Part shown: positions 36,323-44,379 of the stretch, piece after piece | How positions within the stretch are numbered: the first letter of the stretch is position 1 | How the letters are laid out: every line of letters begins with the position of its first letter | DNA from: Novosphingobium endophyticum | GTDB lineage: Bacteria > Pseudomonadota > Alphaproteobacteria > Sphingomonadales > Sphingomonadaceae | Reading direction: 5' to 3' | NCBI RefSeq assembly: GCF_014640675.1 | Contig: NZ_BMHK01000019.1 | Coordinates: 1-64,000, forward strand | Length of the DNA: 64,000 bases | The notes under the pieces: model-generated | What the model saw: only the letters and a program-made list of their open reading frames with translations | What the model was told of the DNA's origin: nothing | The model's database searches: none | Program-made: the position numbers and the translations under genes

Positions 36323-36375
36323 GCGGCAAAGCAAGAGGCCCCGGCAACGACTGCCGGGGCCTCTTGCTTTGCCGC
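36323..36375 (-). terminator. Very long perfect hairpin, terminator of the GntR gene
   Basis: A 24-bp arm (36323-36346) and its exact complement (36352-36375) are separated by a 5-nt loop. The stem has a GGCCCCGGCA core and an AGCAAGA/TCTTGCT part near the base. It begins 19 bp after the GntR stop on the minus strand and lies before the epimerase start, so it insulates regulator and operon. The T-rich tract lies inside the stem base rather than after it. Confidence 0.7.
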
Positions 36376-36394
36376 GTCCGCCTGGGCTTTCGGC

Positions 36395-37159
36395 CTATTC
36401 GGCGGCCAGATTCTGCATGGCGGTGCGGGTATCCTCGAGCGCGAGGTCGACAAGCACGTTCATGGCTTCGGCGGCCGCTTCCGCATCCCCTGCGGCAATG
36501 GCATCGTAAACGCGCACATGATCCGGAAGCGGGTTTCGCGGAAGCGCGCGAGCGCGTTGCTTGAACTGCGTCGTCCAGTTCACGGCCGCCCCGATGCTGG
36601 CGCTCAGCACCATGAGTGCGTCGTTGCGGGTCGCGTGGAGAATGGCGTGGTGGAAATCGCGGTCGGCCGCCCGGCCCTGCTCGGTCGTCAGCGAATGCTG
36701 ACGCATGGCGGAAAGCGCTTCTTTCATGATCTTGAGGTCAGTCTTGTCCCGGCGCTGCGCCGCAAGACGCGCGGCCGCCGGTTCGACGATGGCGCGAAGC
36801 TCGAACAGGTTGCGCACGAACTCAACGTCGGGCTCGCCGGCAAAGGCCCATCCCAGCACATCGGGGTCGAGCAGGTTCCAACGCTCGCGCGGCAGGACCC
36901 GCGTACCGGCCTTGGGGCGGCTGGCCACAAGTCCCTTGGCGGAAAGCACCTGGATCGCCTCGCGATAGGCGCTACGGGAGACCTTCAGTTCCTCGGCAAA
37001 CGCAACCTCACCGGAGAGAATGTCGCCTGGCGCATACTTGCCGGACAAGATGTCGGTTCCCAGCTTGTGGGCTATAGCGCCGTGCAGACGCCGCCCCGGG
37101 CCGCGCGTTTCCTTGCCCGGCTTTCCATTCGCCGCCTTGGCAATTTCAGCTTCTGTCAC
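36395..37159 (-). CDS. GntR-family regulator, FadR/FCD type
   Basis: 254-aa regulator. A GntR winged HTH spans about residues 25-90 (LGTDILSGKYAPGDILSGE, then LKVSRSAYREAIQVL and GLVASRPKAGTRV). The FCD ligand domain fills the rest (ELRAIVEPAAARLAAQ, DRDFHHAILHATRNDAL, PDHVRVYDAIAAGD), with the His/Asp residues that bind a metal in this family. The GTG start has GGAGGTGG upstream. It sits between the two arms of the sugar-acid cluster and is divergent from the dehydrogenase gene; it should repress both arms until a sugar acid or keto-deoxy acid binds. Confidence 0.85.
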   Translation of the reverse strand: MTEAEIAKAANGKPGKETRGPGRRLHGAIAHKLGTDILSGKYAPGDILSGEVAFAEELKVSRSAYREAIQVLSAKGLVASRPKAGTRVLPRERWNLLDPDVLGWAFAGEPDVEFVRNLFELRAIVEPAAARLAAQRRDKTDLKIMKEALSAMRQHSLTTEQGRAADRDFHHAILHATRNDALMVLSASIGAAVNWTTQFKQRARALPRNPLPDHVRVYDAIAAGDAEAAAEAMNVLVDLALEDTRTAMQNLAAE

Positions 37160-37242
37160 GGCTTCGCCACCTCCAACGGGAACCTACCAGCCCTTCCGTC
37201 GCGAAGGAACGACAAACATTGCGTTTCTCTCGTACACAAAAT

Positions 37243-37253
37243 ATGTCGGAGTA
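37243..37253 (+). promoter_or_regulatory. Candidate FadR/GntR-family operator upstream of the dehydrogenase operon
   Basis: ATGTCGGAGTA, within AAATATGTCGGAGTAAAT, matches the complement of the site at 36248-36258 at 9 of 11 bases, including the GTCGGA core. It is just 16 bp before the ATG at 37270 and would overlap the promoter start region. It departs from TNGTNNNACNA at two positions. Confidence 0.4.
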
Positions 37254-37269
37254 AATAGGAGATTCCAAG

Positions 37270-38796
37270 ATGACCGAATTCCGATCCGTGGCCGCCGAAA
37301 CCGGCGCGCCCCATGGCGCCCCCCTCGCTGTCCATGGCCCCGCCGATGTCGCGGCAGCCTGCGCCGCGGCCGACGCTGCCTTTGACACGTATCGTGCAAC
37401 CGACCGCGAACAGCGTGCCTCGTTCCTGGAGCGAATCGCCGACGAGATCATGGCGATCGGCGATTCGCTGATCGAAGCCTACGTAACCGAAAGCGGCCTG
37501 CCCCGCGTCCGCGCGGAAGGTGAACGTGGTCGCACCTGCACCCAGCTTCGCATGTTCGCCGATGTCGTGCGCACGGGCCGGTGGCAGGAACTGCGCATCG
37601 ATCCGGCCCTGCCAGACCGTCAGCCGCCGCGCCCCGATCTGCGCCTTCGCATGATTCCGGTCGGCCCGGTGGCCGTGTTCGGCGCCTCGAACTTCCCTCT
37701 CGCCTTCTCAACCGCCGGCGGGGACACGGCTTCGGCGCTGGCCGCAGGGTGCCCGGTCGTCGTCAAGGGCCACCCTGCCCATCCGATCACCGGATCGCTC
37801 ATTGCCGAAGCCATCAGCAAGGCTGTGGCTGCCTGCGGCTTGCCCGAAGGCGTCTTCCGGCATCTCGTAGGCCCGTCGAACGATCTCGGCGCGGCGCTGG
37901 TGCAGGATCCCCGCATCATGGCAGTCGGCTTCACGGGCTCGCGCGCGGGCGGCCTTGCGCTGGCGAAGCTGGCGCAGGCGCGCGACGTGCCGATCCCGGT
38001 CTACGCCGAGATGGCGAGCATCAACCCGGTCCTGCTCCTGCCCGAAGCGCTCAAGGCGCGCGGCGGCGAGCTTGGCGCTGCGTTTGTCGGTTCGCTCACC
38101 ATGGGCGCCGGCCAGTTCTGCACGAACCCGGGCCTCGTGCTCGCGATCGAAGGTGACGGCCTCGATGCTTTCGTCGCAGCGGCCAGGGATGCTGTGAGCG
38201 AAGCCAAGCCGCAAACGATGCTTACAACCGGCATTCGCGACGCCTATGCCAAAGGCGTGGAAGCGCTGGCAGGCTGTTCGGGTGTTGAAACCATCGCCAA
38301 GGGCGAGGAGGGCGACCGTACGCACGGCGGCACGTACCTGTTCCAGACCAGTGCCGAAGCGTTTCTGTCCGACAAGGCGCTGGGCGACGAAGTCTTCGGG
38401 GCATCCTCCATGATGGTCCGCTGCAAGAACGAAGCTGAACTTGCCCAGGTCCTTTCCGGGCTCGAAGGCCAGTTGACCGCCACGCTGCATATGGACGAAG
38501 CGGACGAAGGCATGGCTTCGCGCCTTCTGCCAGTGCTTGAGCGCAAGGTCGGCCGCATCCTCGCCAACGGCTGGCCAACCGGCGTCGAGGTGTGCCACGC
38601 GATGGTCCACGGCGGCCCCTTCCCCGCAACGTCGGATGCGCGCACGACCTCGGTCGGCAGCCTTGCGATCGACCGCTTTCTGCGTCCCGTGAGCTACCAG
38701 AACCTGGCCCAGCCGGTTCTGCCGCCCGAACTGCGTGACAATGCCTATGGCGATGGCGCCCCGCGCCTGATCGACGGCAAGCTCAATCTAGGCTGA
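37270..38796 (+). CDS. 2-oxoglutarate semialdehyde (2,5-dioxovalerate) dehydrogenase
   Basis: 508-aa NAD(P)+-dependent aldehyde dehydrogenase of the ketoglutarate-semialdehyde type. Visible: the cofactor region IPVGPVAVFGASNFPLAFS, VGFTGSRAGG, YAEMASINPV (catalytic Glu) and GAGQFCTNPGL (catalytic Cys, about residue 283). It oxidises 2,5-dioxopentanoate to 2-oxoglutarate, the last step of oxidative pentose (Weimberg or L-arabinose) and hexarate pathways. AGGAGA lies 7 nt upstream of the ATG. First gene of the rightward arm, under a candidate GntR operator. Confidence 0.85.
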   Translation: MTEFRSVAAETGAPHGAPLAVHGPADVAAACAAADAAFDTYRATDREQRASFLERIADEIMAIGDSLIEAYVTESGLPRVRAEGERGRTCTQLRMFADVVRTGRWQELRIDPALPDRQPPRPDLRLRMIPVGPVAVFGASNFPLAFSTAGGDTASALAAGCPVVVKGHPAHPITGSLIAEAISKAVAACGLPEGVFRHLVGPSNDLGAALVQDPRIMAVGFTGSRAGGLALAKLAQARDVPIPVYAEMASINPVLLLPEALKARGGELGAAFVGSLTMGAGQFCTNPGLVLAIEGDGLDAFVAAARDAVSEAKPQTMLTTGIRDAYAKGVEALAGCSGVETIAKGEEGDRTHGGTYLFQTSAEAFLSDKALGDEVFGASSMMVRCKNEAELAQVLSGLEGQLTATLHMDEADEGMASRLLPVLERKVGRILANGWPTGVEVCHAMVHGGPFPATSDARTTSVGSLAIDRFLRPVSYQNLAQPVLPPELRDNAYGDGAPRLIDGKLNLG

Positions 38797-38856
38797 CCAA
38801 ACGAAAACTGCGGCGGCGCGTGCGAATCAACGGCGCGCCGCGGCTGGGAGTAAACC

Positions 38857-39852
38857 ATGACGTCACTTCGCCTGCTTCAGCATCGCGCGCCCGACGGCAA
38901 GCGCTCGGTCATTCTCGCCGAGGACAGCGCCGCCCATTTTCTCAGGGACGTTCGCACCGTGCGCGAACTCGCATTGCAGGCCATTGCCACGGGAGAAACC
39001 CTTGCGGCGACCGCCAGGGCCTGCCCGACGGGCGATCCTGTCGACATCGCAGCGGAATTCGCCGCCGGCCGGCTGCTGGCGCCCATCGACCATGACGATC
39101 CCGCACACCTGCTGATGACGGGCACCGGCCTCACCCACCTCGGCTCGGCCGAGGGCCGCGACAAGATGCACAAGGCCGCCGCTTCGGGTGAACACCAGAC
39201 GGACTCGATGCGCATGTTTCTGGAAGGGCTCGAAGGGGGCAAACCCGCAGCCGGGCAGGTCGGCCAGCAGCCGGAGTGGTTCTACAAGGGCGACGGCTCG
39301 CAGCTCGTCGGTCCGACGGATCCCTTCACCATGCCTTCGTTCGCTCAGGACGGCGGCGAGGAGCCGGAAGTGGCCGGCATCTACATCGTCGGCGAAGACG
39401 GCACGCCCTGGCGCCTCGGCTTTGCCCTCGCCAACGAATTCAGCGATCACGTTACCGAGCGCCACAACTACCTGTGGCTGGCCCACTCCAAGCTGCGTCA
39501 GGCCGCACTTGGCCCGGAGCTGCTGATCGGCACTCCGCCCGAAAGCATCGAGGGCACCAGCCGCATCCTGCGCGACGGCAAGGCGATATGGGAAAAACCG
39601 TTCCTTTCCGGCGAGGCGAACATGTCCCACACCATCGCCAATCTGGAGCACCACCACTTCAAGTATGACCTGTTCCGCCGCCCGGGCGACGTTCACGTCC
39701 ACTTCTTCGGCACCGCCACGCTTTCGTTCAGCGATGGCGTAAAGACGCAGGAAGGCGATGTGTTCGAGATATCGGCGGCACCCTTCGCGCTTCCGGTCGC
39801 GAACCCGCTGACCCGCGCCGAGGAACGCGCTGTGACAGTGAAGGTGCTCTGA
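38857..39852 (+). CDS. AraD1/FAH-family 2-keto-3-deoxy-pentonate dehydratase
   Basis: 331-aa fumarylacetoacetate-hydrolase-like protein of the AraD1/GguC type. It shows LLMTGTGLTHLGSAEGRDKM, EPEVAGIYIVGEDGTPW, LGFALANEFSDHVTER and a C-terminal HVHFFGTATLSFSDG, with acidic residues placed to hold a metal ion. Members (for example XylX of Caulobacter) dehydrate 2-keto-3-deoxy-D-xylonate or -L-arabonate to 2-oxoglutarate semialdehyde. It lies between the semialdehyde dehydrogenase and the sugar dehydrogenase genes and so supplies the third step. Start ATG 38857 follows GGGAG. Confidence 0.8.
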   Translation: MTSLRLLQHRAPDGKRSVILAEDSAAHFLRDVRTVRELALQAIATGETLAATARACPTGDPVDIAAEFAAGRLLAPIDHDDPAHLLMTGTGLTHLGSAEGRDKMHKAAASGEHQTDSMRMFLEGLEGGKPAAGQVGQQPEWFYKGDGSQLVGPTDPFTMPSFAQDGGEEPEVAGIYIVGEDGTPWRLGFALANEFSDHVTERHNYLWLAHSKLRQAALGPELLIGTPPESIEGTSRILRDGKAIWEKPFLSGEANMSHTIANLEHHHFKYDLFRRPGDVHVHFFGTATLSFSDGVKTQEGDVFEISAAPFALPVANPLTRAEERAVTVKVL

Positions 39853-39853
39853 C

Positions 39854-40780
39854 GTGGACCCGATCCGCATCGCCGTCGTCGGCCTGGGCAAGATCGCCCG
39901 CGACCAGCACTTGCCCGCGATTGCCGGCACACCCGCGTTCAGCCTGGCGGCGACCGTGAGTCCGCACGATCCGGGCACCGAAGGTATTCCGCATCTTTCC
40001 AGCCTTGACGAACTGCTGAAAAAGGGCCCTGCGATAGACGCCGTCGCGCTCTGCACGCCGCCGCAGGTACGTTACGGGCTCGCTGTACAGGCGCTGGAGC
40101 GCGGTATCCACGTTTTCCTCGAAAAGCCCCCCGCCGCCACCCTGTCCGAGGTCGCCGCCCTGCGTGACCGCGCGGACAAGGCGGGCGTCACGCTTTTCGC
40201 CTCGTGGCATTCGCGCTTCGCGGCCGGTGTCGCCCCCGCCCGCGCGTGGCTGGCCGAACGCAGGATCGAGAAAGTCTCCATCGTCTGGCGCGAGGACGTG
40301 CGCGTCTGGCATCCCGGACAGGCCTGGATTTGGGAGCCCGGCGGCCTCGGCGTATTCGATCCGGGCATCAACGCCCTTTCTATCCTCACGCACATCCTGC
40401 CACGCCCCGTTTTCCTCAGGACGGCAACGCTGAGCATCCCGGAAAACCGAGCAGCGCCAATCGCGGCCGACCTGAGCATGTGCGATACCAGTGGAGCCGA
40501 GATTCACATGGACCTCGACTGGCGCCAGACCGGCCCGCAAAGCTGGGATATCGTTGTCGAAACCGATGCCGGCACGCTCAGGCTTTCGCGAGGTGGATCC
40601 GTGCTGACAACGCCCACGGGAACCGAGCACAACGAGGACCTCGAATACCCCGGTCTCTATTCGCGTTTCGCCAACCTCATTCGCGGCGGACGCAGCGATG
40701 TCGACATGGCCCCGTTCCGTCTCGTCGCCGATGCCTTTCTGCGCGGCCACCGCGAGACCGTGGAAGCCTTTCACGACTGA
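39854..40780 (+). CDS. Gfo/Idh/MocA aldose 1-dehydrogenase (L-arabinose/D-galactose type)
   Basis: 308-aa oxidoreductase. The Rossmann start RIAVVGLGKIARDQHLPAI, the EKPPAATLSE (EKP) motif and WHSRF fit the D-galactose/L-arabinose 1-dehydrogenase branch of the Gfo/Idh/MocA family. It would oxidise the sugar to its lactone with NAD(P)+, the first pathway step. The GTG start is one base after the preceding stop, so translation is coupled. No lactonase gene is in the window; the lactone may open by itself or through a gene elsewhere. Substrate (L-arabinose, D-galactose or a mixture) is not settled by sequence. Confidence 0.75.
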   Translation: MDPIRIAVVGLGKIARDQHLPAIAGTPAFSLAATVSPHDPGTEGIPHLSSLDELLKKGPAIDAVALCTPPQVRYGLAVQALERGIHVFLEKPPAATLSEVAALRDRADKAGVTLFASWHSRFAAGVAPARAWLAERRIEKVSIVWREDVRVWHPGQAWIWEPGGLGVFDPGINALSILTHILPRPVFLRTATLSIPENRAAPIAADLSMCDTSGAEIHMDLDWRQTGPQSWDIVVETDAGTLRLSRGGSVLTTPTGTEHNEDLEYPGLYSRFANLIRGGRSDVDMAPFRLVADAFLRGHRETVEAFHD

Positions 40781-41096
40781 TTCCTGCGCAAAGGGACGCA
40801 CAACACCATGATGCGAGCGCCCTGGCCGGCACCGCTCATGCAGACATCCCTTGCCTGGTCTAAGACACGAGGATCTTCCCCCAGTTCGCCGAGCATCTCG
40901 GCAATGGCGGCGGAAGCATGACAACGTTGCGCGACATTTCCACGACGGGCCTGACCGCATCGCGGCGGCGGGCATTGCGGCGCCGCGATGATTAGCGGTT
41001 GCCGCGGGTGTCGAATCATGCTGCCAACGCTACGCAACTCGAGCGGGGTGTTCTGCGGAGGCTTCCGTCCGATCAGCGATGGGAGAGAATGAAGAG
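40781..41096. other. Intergenic gap with a GC hairpin
   Basis: No supported gene. An inverted repeat CATCGCGGCG (40958-40967) / CGCCGCGATG (40981-40990) with a 13-nt loop may end the sugar-acid transcript, though no T run follows. A minus-strand open frame here is Pro/Arg-rich at its start and has no recognisable domain. Confidence 0.4.
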
Positions 41097-42083
41097 ATGC
41101 GTCCATTCATCGTCGGGAGCATTGCGCTGGCGCTGTCCATTGCGCCGCAGGCGGCAGAGGCTCGCAACATCGTCATCACCAACGACGACGGGCTGTCGAA
41201 CAACGTCCTGGCGCTGTATCGGGCGCTGAAGGAGGACGGTCACGACGTCATCGTGTCGGTACCATGCGTCAACCAGAGCGGCATGGGCACGGCTCTGAAG
41301 ATCGGCCGTCCGCTCGGCCCGTTGCGCGAGTCTTGCCGTAATGGAGCCGCGCAGGCAGGAGCGCCGGGTGCCGGCCCGATCACCCGCAACGACGTCCCCG
41401 GGCAAGACTTCCACTACGTGGACGGCACCCCCATCATGGCGATGCTGTACGGCGTGGATGTCGTTGGGGCAAAGCGTTGGGGCAGCGCGCCCGACCTGGT
41501 GCTTTCAGGCCCGAACGAGGGGCAGAACGTCGGCGCCATCGTCCTGAGTTCGGGTACGGTCAGCGCGGCGCAGGCAGCGTCGGTCCGTGGGCTGAGCGCC
41601 ATCGCGCTGAGTGCTGGAGGAAGCACCGTCGACGATTCGGCTCTGGCAAATCCTGATTCCGCCAAAGTCGCCAAACTCTCGGCGGAACTGGTCAGGCGTC
41701 TGGCCAAACTTTCGGGGACGTCACCGATATTGCCCCGGGGCATCGCTCTCAACGTCAATTTCCCCGACACGCTCGACGGAGCCACCTGGAAGGCGGCACG
41801 CATCGGCTCCTTCAATACCTACCAGATGCGTTTCGTCGAAGACATGGCGGCATCCGCATCGCCGACCATGAAGGCCACGGCAAGGCAGCACGGCATGGAG
41901 TTGCTCCATCTGCCCGGACTGTCGGTCGAAATGAACGACAAGACGCCCTCGCAGGTTCAGGCAAGCGATGAGTCGGTCGTCTATAAATCGGCGATTTCGG
42001 TAAGCCCGATGCAGGCCGGCTACGAACCGACGGCACTCGATGGCTGGTCAGCGTGGTTGATCGACGCCATCGCTTCCGACTGA
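41097..42083 (+). CDS. Secreted SurE-like 5'/3'-nucleotidase (acid phosphatase)
   Basis: 328-aa SurE-family phosphatase with a signal peptide (MRPFIVGSIALALSIAPQAAEA), so it is exported, unlike cytoplasmic SurE. Metal-binding NIVITNDDGLSNN and SGPNEGQN motifs are present, with the Ser after VSVP/NQSG also in place. It would release phosphate from nucleoside monophosphates in the periplasm. The ATG at 41097 is chosen because the signal peptide starts there. Single gene, not obviously linked to the neighbouring sugar cluster. Confidence 0.75.
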   Translation: MRPFIVGSIALALSIAPQAAEARNIVITNDDGLSNNVLALYRALKEDGHDVIVSVPCVNQSGMGTALKIGRPLGPLRESCRNGAAQAGAPGAGPITRNDVPGQDFHYVDGTPIMAMLYGVDVVGAKRWGSAPDLVLSGPNEGQNVGAIVLSSGTVSAAQAASVRGLSAIALSAGGSTVDDSALANPDSAKVAKLSAELVRRLAKLSGTSPILPRGIALNVNFPDTLDGATWKAARIGSFNTYQMRFVEDMAASASPTMKATARQHGMELLHLPGLSVEMNDKTPSQVQASDESVVYKSAISVSPMQAGYEPTALDGWSAWLIDAIASD

Positions 42084-42387
42084 ACCTCGACCTATCGGCG
42101 CGAACAACCGAGAGGCGAGCCCTCAAGGCTTCTTCGCAATGCAAAACGGGTAGGCAATAGAGCCTTCATGCACATCCGTCGCCACCTGGCCGGCGACGGT
42201 CAGGAACAGCGCCAGCTTGTAATCGCCGCGCTGCGTCCCCATCTTGGCCGCGCTGCGTCGCCTAAGACGGGATGTCATGGGCTGAAGGTTTTCGCCCGCC
42301 TCCCTTTTTTCCGCTTCCTGGCTCTCACGATCGCCCATCGCTTCGGCATGGGGGACATGAAGCAACGCATTTCATGGAGCGGACGTT
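42084..42387. other. Intergenic gap upstream of infA
   Basis: No gene is supported. A minus-strand frame ending at 42123 (ALFLTVAGQVATDVHEGSIA) looks a little protein-like but has no identifiable family and no ribosome site. The infA promoter should be here; no clear boxes were found. Confidence 0.35.
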
Positions 42388-42657
42388 TTGGCCAAGGAAG
42401 AACTGCTGACGATGGAGGGCTGCATCGAGGACATTCTCCCCGATGGTCGCTTCGCGGTCCTGCTGGACAACGAGCACCGGATCATTGCCTACACGGCAGG
42501 GAAGATGCGCAAGTTTCGCATTCGCGCGGTCGTTGGTGATCGCGTGCACGTCGAAATGACGCCTTACGACCTGAGCAAGGGTCGCATCGTCTATCGCGAG
42601 CGCACTCCCGGACAGTCGAGCGGCCCAGGTCGCCGGCGCGGCAATTTCAAACGATAA
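42388..42657 (+). CDS. infA: Translation initiation factor IF-1
   Basis: 89-aa S1/OB-fold protein. [40 protein letters not shown] and [20 protein letters not shown] are the IF-1 signature. It binds the ribosomal A site during initiation, helping IF-2 and IF-3. Compared with the usual 72 aa it has an extra Gly/Arg-rich tail ([15 protein letters not shown]), as seen in alphaproteobacterial second copies. The start is TTG at 42388. Monocistronic or followed by the 50-aa gene 35 nt downstream. Confidence 0.88.
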   Translation: MAKEELLTMEGCIEDILPDGRFAVLLDNEHRIIAYTAGKMRKFRIRAVVGDRVHVEMTPYDLSKGRIVYRERTPGQSSGPGRRRGNFKR

Positions 42658-42692
42658 GACAGCGCGGCCAGACGCCGCGAACACAGGAACTC

Positions 42693-42845
42693 ATGAATAC
42701 GAAGATTTTGGGCGCTTTCAGGCGCCACACACCCGGGACATTCCGCCCCAATAGCGCAAGCCAGCCCCTATTCGCAGCGGACGCAGCCCAAAGCACTCTT
42801 TCCCGACAAGCGTTGCAGCGCATAGTCGCCGCGATGATCGACTGA
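42693..42845 (+). CDS. Small 50-aa unknown protein downstream of infA
   Basis: A short gene encoding MNTKILGAFRRH, a Pro/Ser-rich middle and an ending SRQALQRIVAAMID. That last part (LSxxELRRIVAEMI-like) is a tail I associate with small sphingomonad proteins of unknown function. AGGAA lies 4 nt before the ATG. Its function is unknown. It is supported by ribosome site, helix-forming C-terminus and position right after infA. Confidence 0.5.
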   Translation: MNTKILGAFRRHTPGTFRPNSASQPLFAADAAQSTLSRQALQRIVAAMID

Positions 42846-42875
42846 CGGTTTCCCGATGGACCCGCGCGACCCGCG

Positions 42876-43088
42876 TCAGTGGGTGGCGGTTTCGACGGCG
42901 CGGCTGGCCGCGCGCTCCGCGTCCCTTTTTTCGCGAGCCTTCTCTGTATCCCGGATGCGATCCGACATCGCGCGCCAAGCGGCTTCCGATCTCAGCTCAC
43001 GGTCTCGCACATTGGCAAGCGTTGCCTGAGCCGCAGCGTCGGCGGCTTCCCGCGCCCGGGCATCACACATTTCACGACTTAAACTCAC
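42876..43088 (-). CDS. Small helical hypothetical protein
   Basis: 70-aa, highly charged, Ala/Arg/Glu-rich protein, predicted to be one or two long helices (AREAADAAAQATLANVRDRE; EKAREKRDAERAASRAVE). No domain is recognised. It follows cspA on the same strand after 73 bp and may share its transcript. A helical composition alone can arise by chance in GC-rich DNA, so confidence is moderate. Confidence 0.5.
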   Translation of the reverse strand: MSLSREMCDARAREAADAAAQATLANVRDRELRSEAAWRAMSDRIRDTEKAREKRDAERAASRAVETATH

Positions 43089-43161
43089 GCGCTATCTCCA
43101 GGACCAGTCCGCAGTAAACGGGGAGCGAGCCGCATGGCCCGCTCCCGCGAAAGTTCCGCGA

Positions 43162-43368
43162 TCAGGCCGGCTGGAGATTGACGGCCGATGCCTTGCCGTT
43201 ACGGCCGACCTCGACGTCATAGGACACGCGCTGGTCCCTCTCGAGCGAATGCATGCCCGCGTTCTGAACGGCGGAGATGTGCACGAAGCTGTCCGCGCCG
43301 CCATCTTCGGGCGAAATGAAGCCGTAGCCCTTGTCGGTGTTGAAAAATTTCACGGTGCCGATCGGCAT
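43162..43368 (-). CDS. cspA: CspA-family cold-shock protein
   Basis: 68-aa single cold-shock domain. GTVKFFNTDKGYGFISPEDG contains RNP1 (KGYGFI), and DSFVHISAVQ contains RNP2 (VHIS). It binds single-stranded RNA/DNA and melts mRNA structure in cold or stationary phase. GAAAGGAAAC precedes the ATG. A long region without genes upstream (43369-43712) could hold the structured 5' leader usual for such genes. Confidence 0.9.
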   Translation of the reverse strand: MPIGTVKFFNTDKGYGFISPEDGGADSFVHISAVQNAGMHSLERDQRVSYDVEVGRNGKASAVNLQPA

Positions 43369-43712
43369 GTCTGTTTCCTTTCAAGAAACGATAGTTTCCG
43401 GCGCGCACGATTACGCCGCCGGCCGTGCGTCAAATCGTCAAGTGAAAGGACATCGTCGCAAATGGAGGACGGCCGGAACATTCCCGGCGCATAACCCAGT
43501 ATTGCCGAAACCCGTCGCAAATTCGACGTCAGCCCGGCTCAAATAGCACAAGCCCGCCTGATCACCTAGGACTATTAGGCGCGATCGGGCATGGGTCCGG
43601 CGCGAAGGCCGCAACGCCGCGACCGGCGCGTTTGCAGACGCGCCGCGAGAACGTTCGAATGATCGTCGTCAAGACCTACGCGCGCCGTGCGATTCACGGC
43701 GCGACGGGCCGA
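43369..43712. other. Intergenic region between bamE and cspA
   Basis: No gene supported. It holds the cspA ribosome site and presumably its promoter and 5' leader on the minus strand, plus the 3' flank of bamE. No conserved cold-box could be recognised by eye. Confidence 0.4.
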
Positions 43713-44210
43713 TCAGCTGCCGTTCGGTCCGGGCCCGCCCGGCGCGCCGCTGCCGCCGCCCATGCCGCCCGCGCCCACGGCGCCGATGTTCCCGAACAGA
43801 TCCTCAAGCAGCCCGCGCTCGCGGCCGAGCGTCGGCGTCTTGTCGCCTTCGGGGCTGATGCGCGCCACCTGTTCCATCCCCTTTCGATCGACGGCAACGA
43901 CATTGCCGGCGGGATCGAAGGTCACACGAAGCACGGTCTGGTCAGTGGTGCGCGGCCGGCCGAAAGGCGGCGTGCTCACGAACTGGGAAACGTAGTACCA
44001 GTCCTTTTCGCCGAACTGGCTGACGAACGTCGGGCGGCCGAGGGTCTTTTCCACCGAAAGGCGGTTATCGATGCCCGGTTGGATCGAATCGAGCAGCGTC
44101 TGGTCGACGATATAACCGCGATGGTCCTTGATCGATGTGCAGCCTCCGGCCAGCGCAGCCAAAGCCATCATCAGGCCTGCCGCTGCGATCTTGGGACCAA
44201 AACTGCGCAT
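43713..44210 (-). CDS. bamE: BamE/SmpA lipoprotein of the outer-membrane assembly machine
   Basis: 165-aa lipoprotein. The signal peptide ends in a lipobox (LAALAGGC, Cys24). The mature domain carries YIVDQTLLDSIQPGIDNRLS, VEKTLGRPTF, KDWYYVSQ and VLRVTFDPAGNV, the SmpA/OmlA fold. The C-terminus is a Gly-rich tail (VGAGGMGGGSGAPGG). It belongs to the BAM complex that inserts beta-barrel proteins. ATG 44210 is the right start; the frame is open far upstream, but that part lies antisense to the next two genes. It is divergent from the bc1 chaperone gene. Confidence 0.88.
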   Translation of the reverse strand: MRSFGPKIAAAGLMMALAALAGGCTSIKDHRGYIVDQTLLDSIQPGIDNRLSVEKTLGRPTFVSQFGEKDWYYVSQFVSTPPFGRPRTTDQTVLRVTFDPAGNVVAVDRKGMEQVARISPEGDKTPTLGRERGLLEDLFGNIGAVGAGGMGGGSGAPGGPGPNGS

Positions 44211-44379
44211 TTTCACACTCCAATCGTCCGGTTCATCCATACCGGGCATTGCCAGCACGCATGGCAGCCATATATCGGCCGGGATACCGGCATCGAGCCT
44301 TAAGGCCCTCCATCGCCTCGCGCAATGGGCGTTGGAGCAGGGCGATTGAATTGCCGATGAACGAAAGGCCAGTTCCCAC

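Noticed and set aside
40781..41096. Possible small minus-strand gene between the sugar dehydrogenase and SurE-like genes
   Set aside because: No ribosome site or recognisable domain; composition is typical of intergenic GC-rich DNA.
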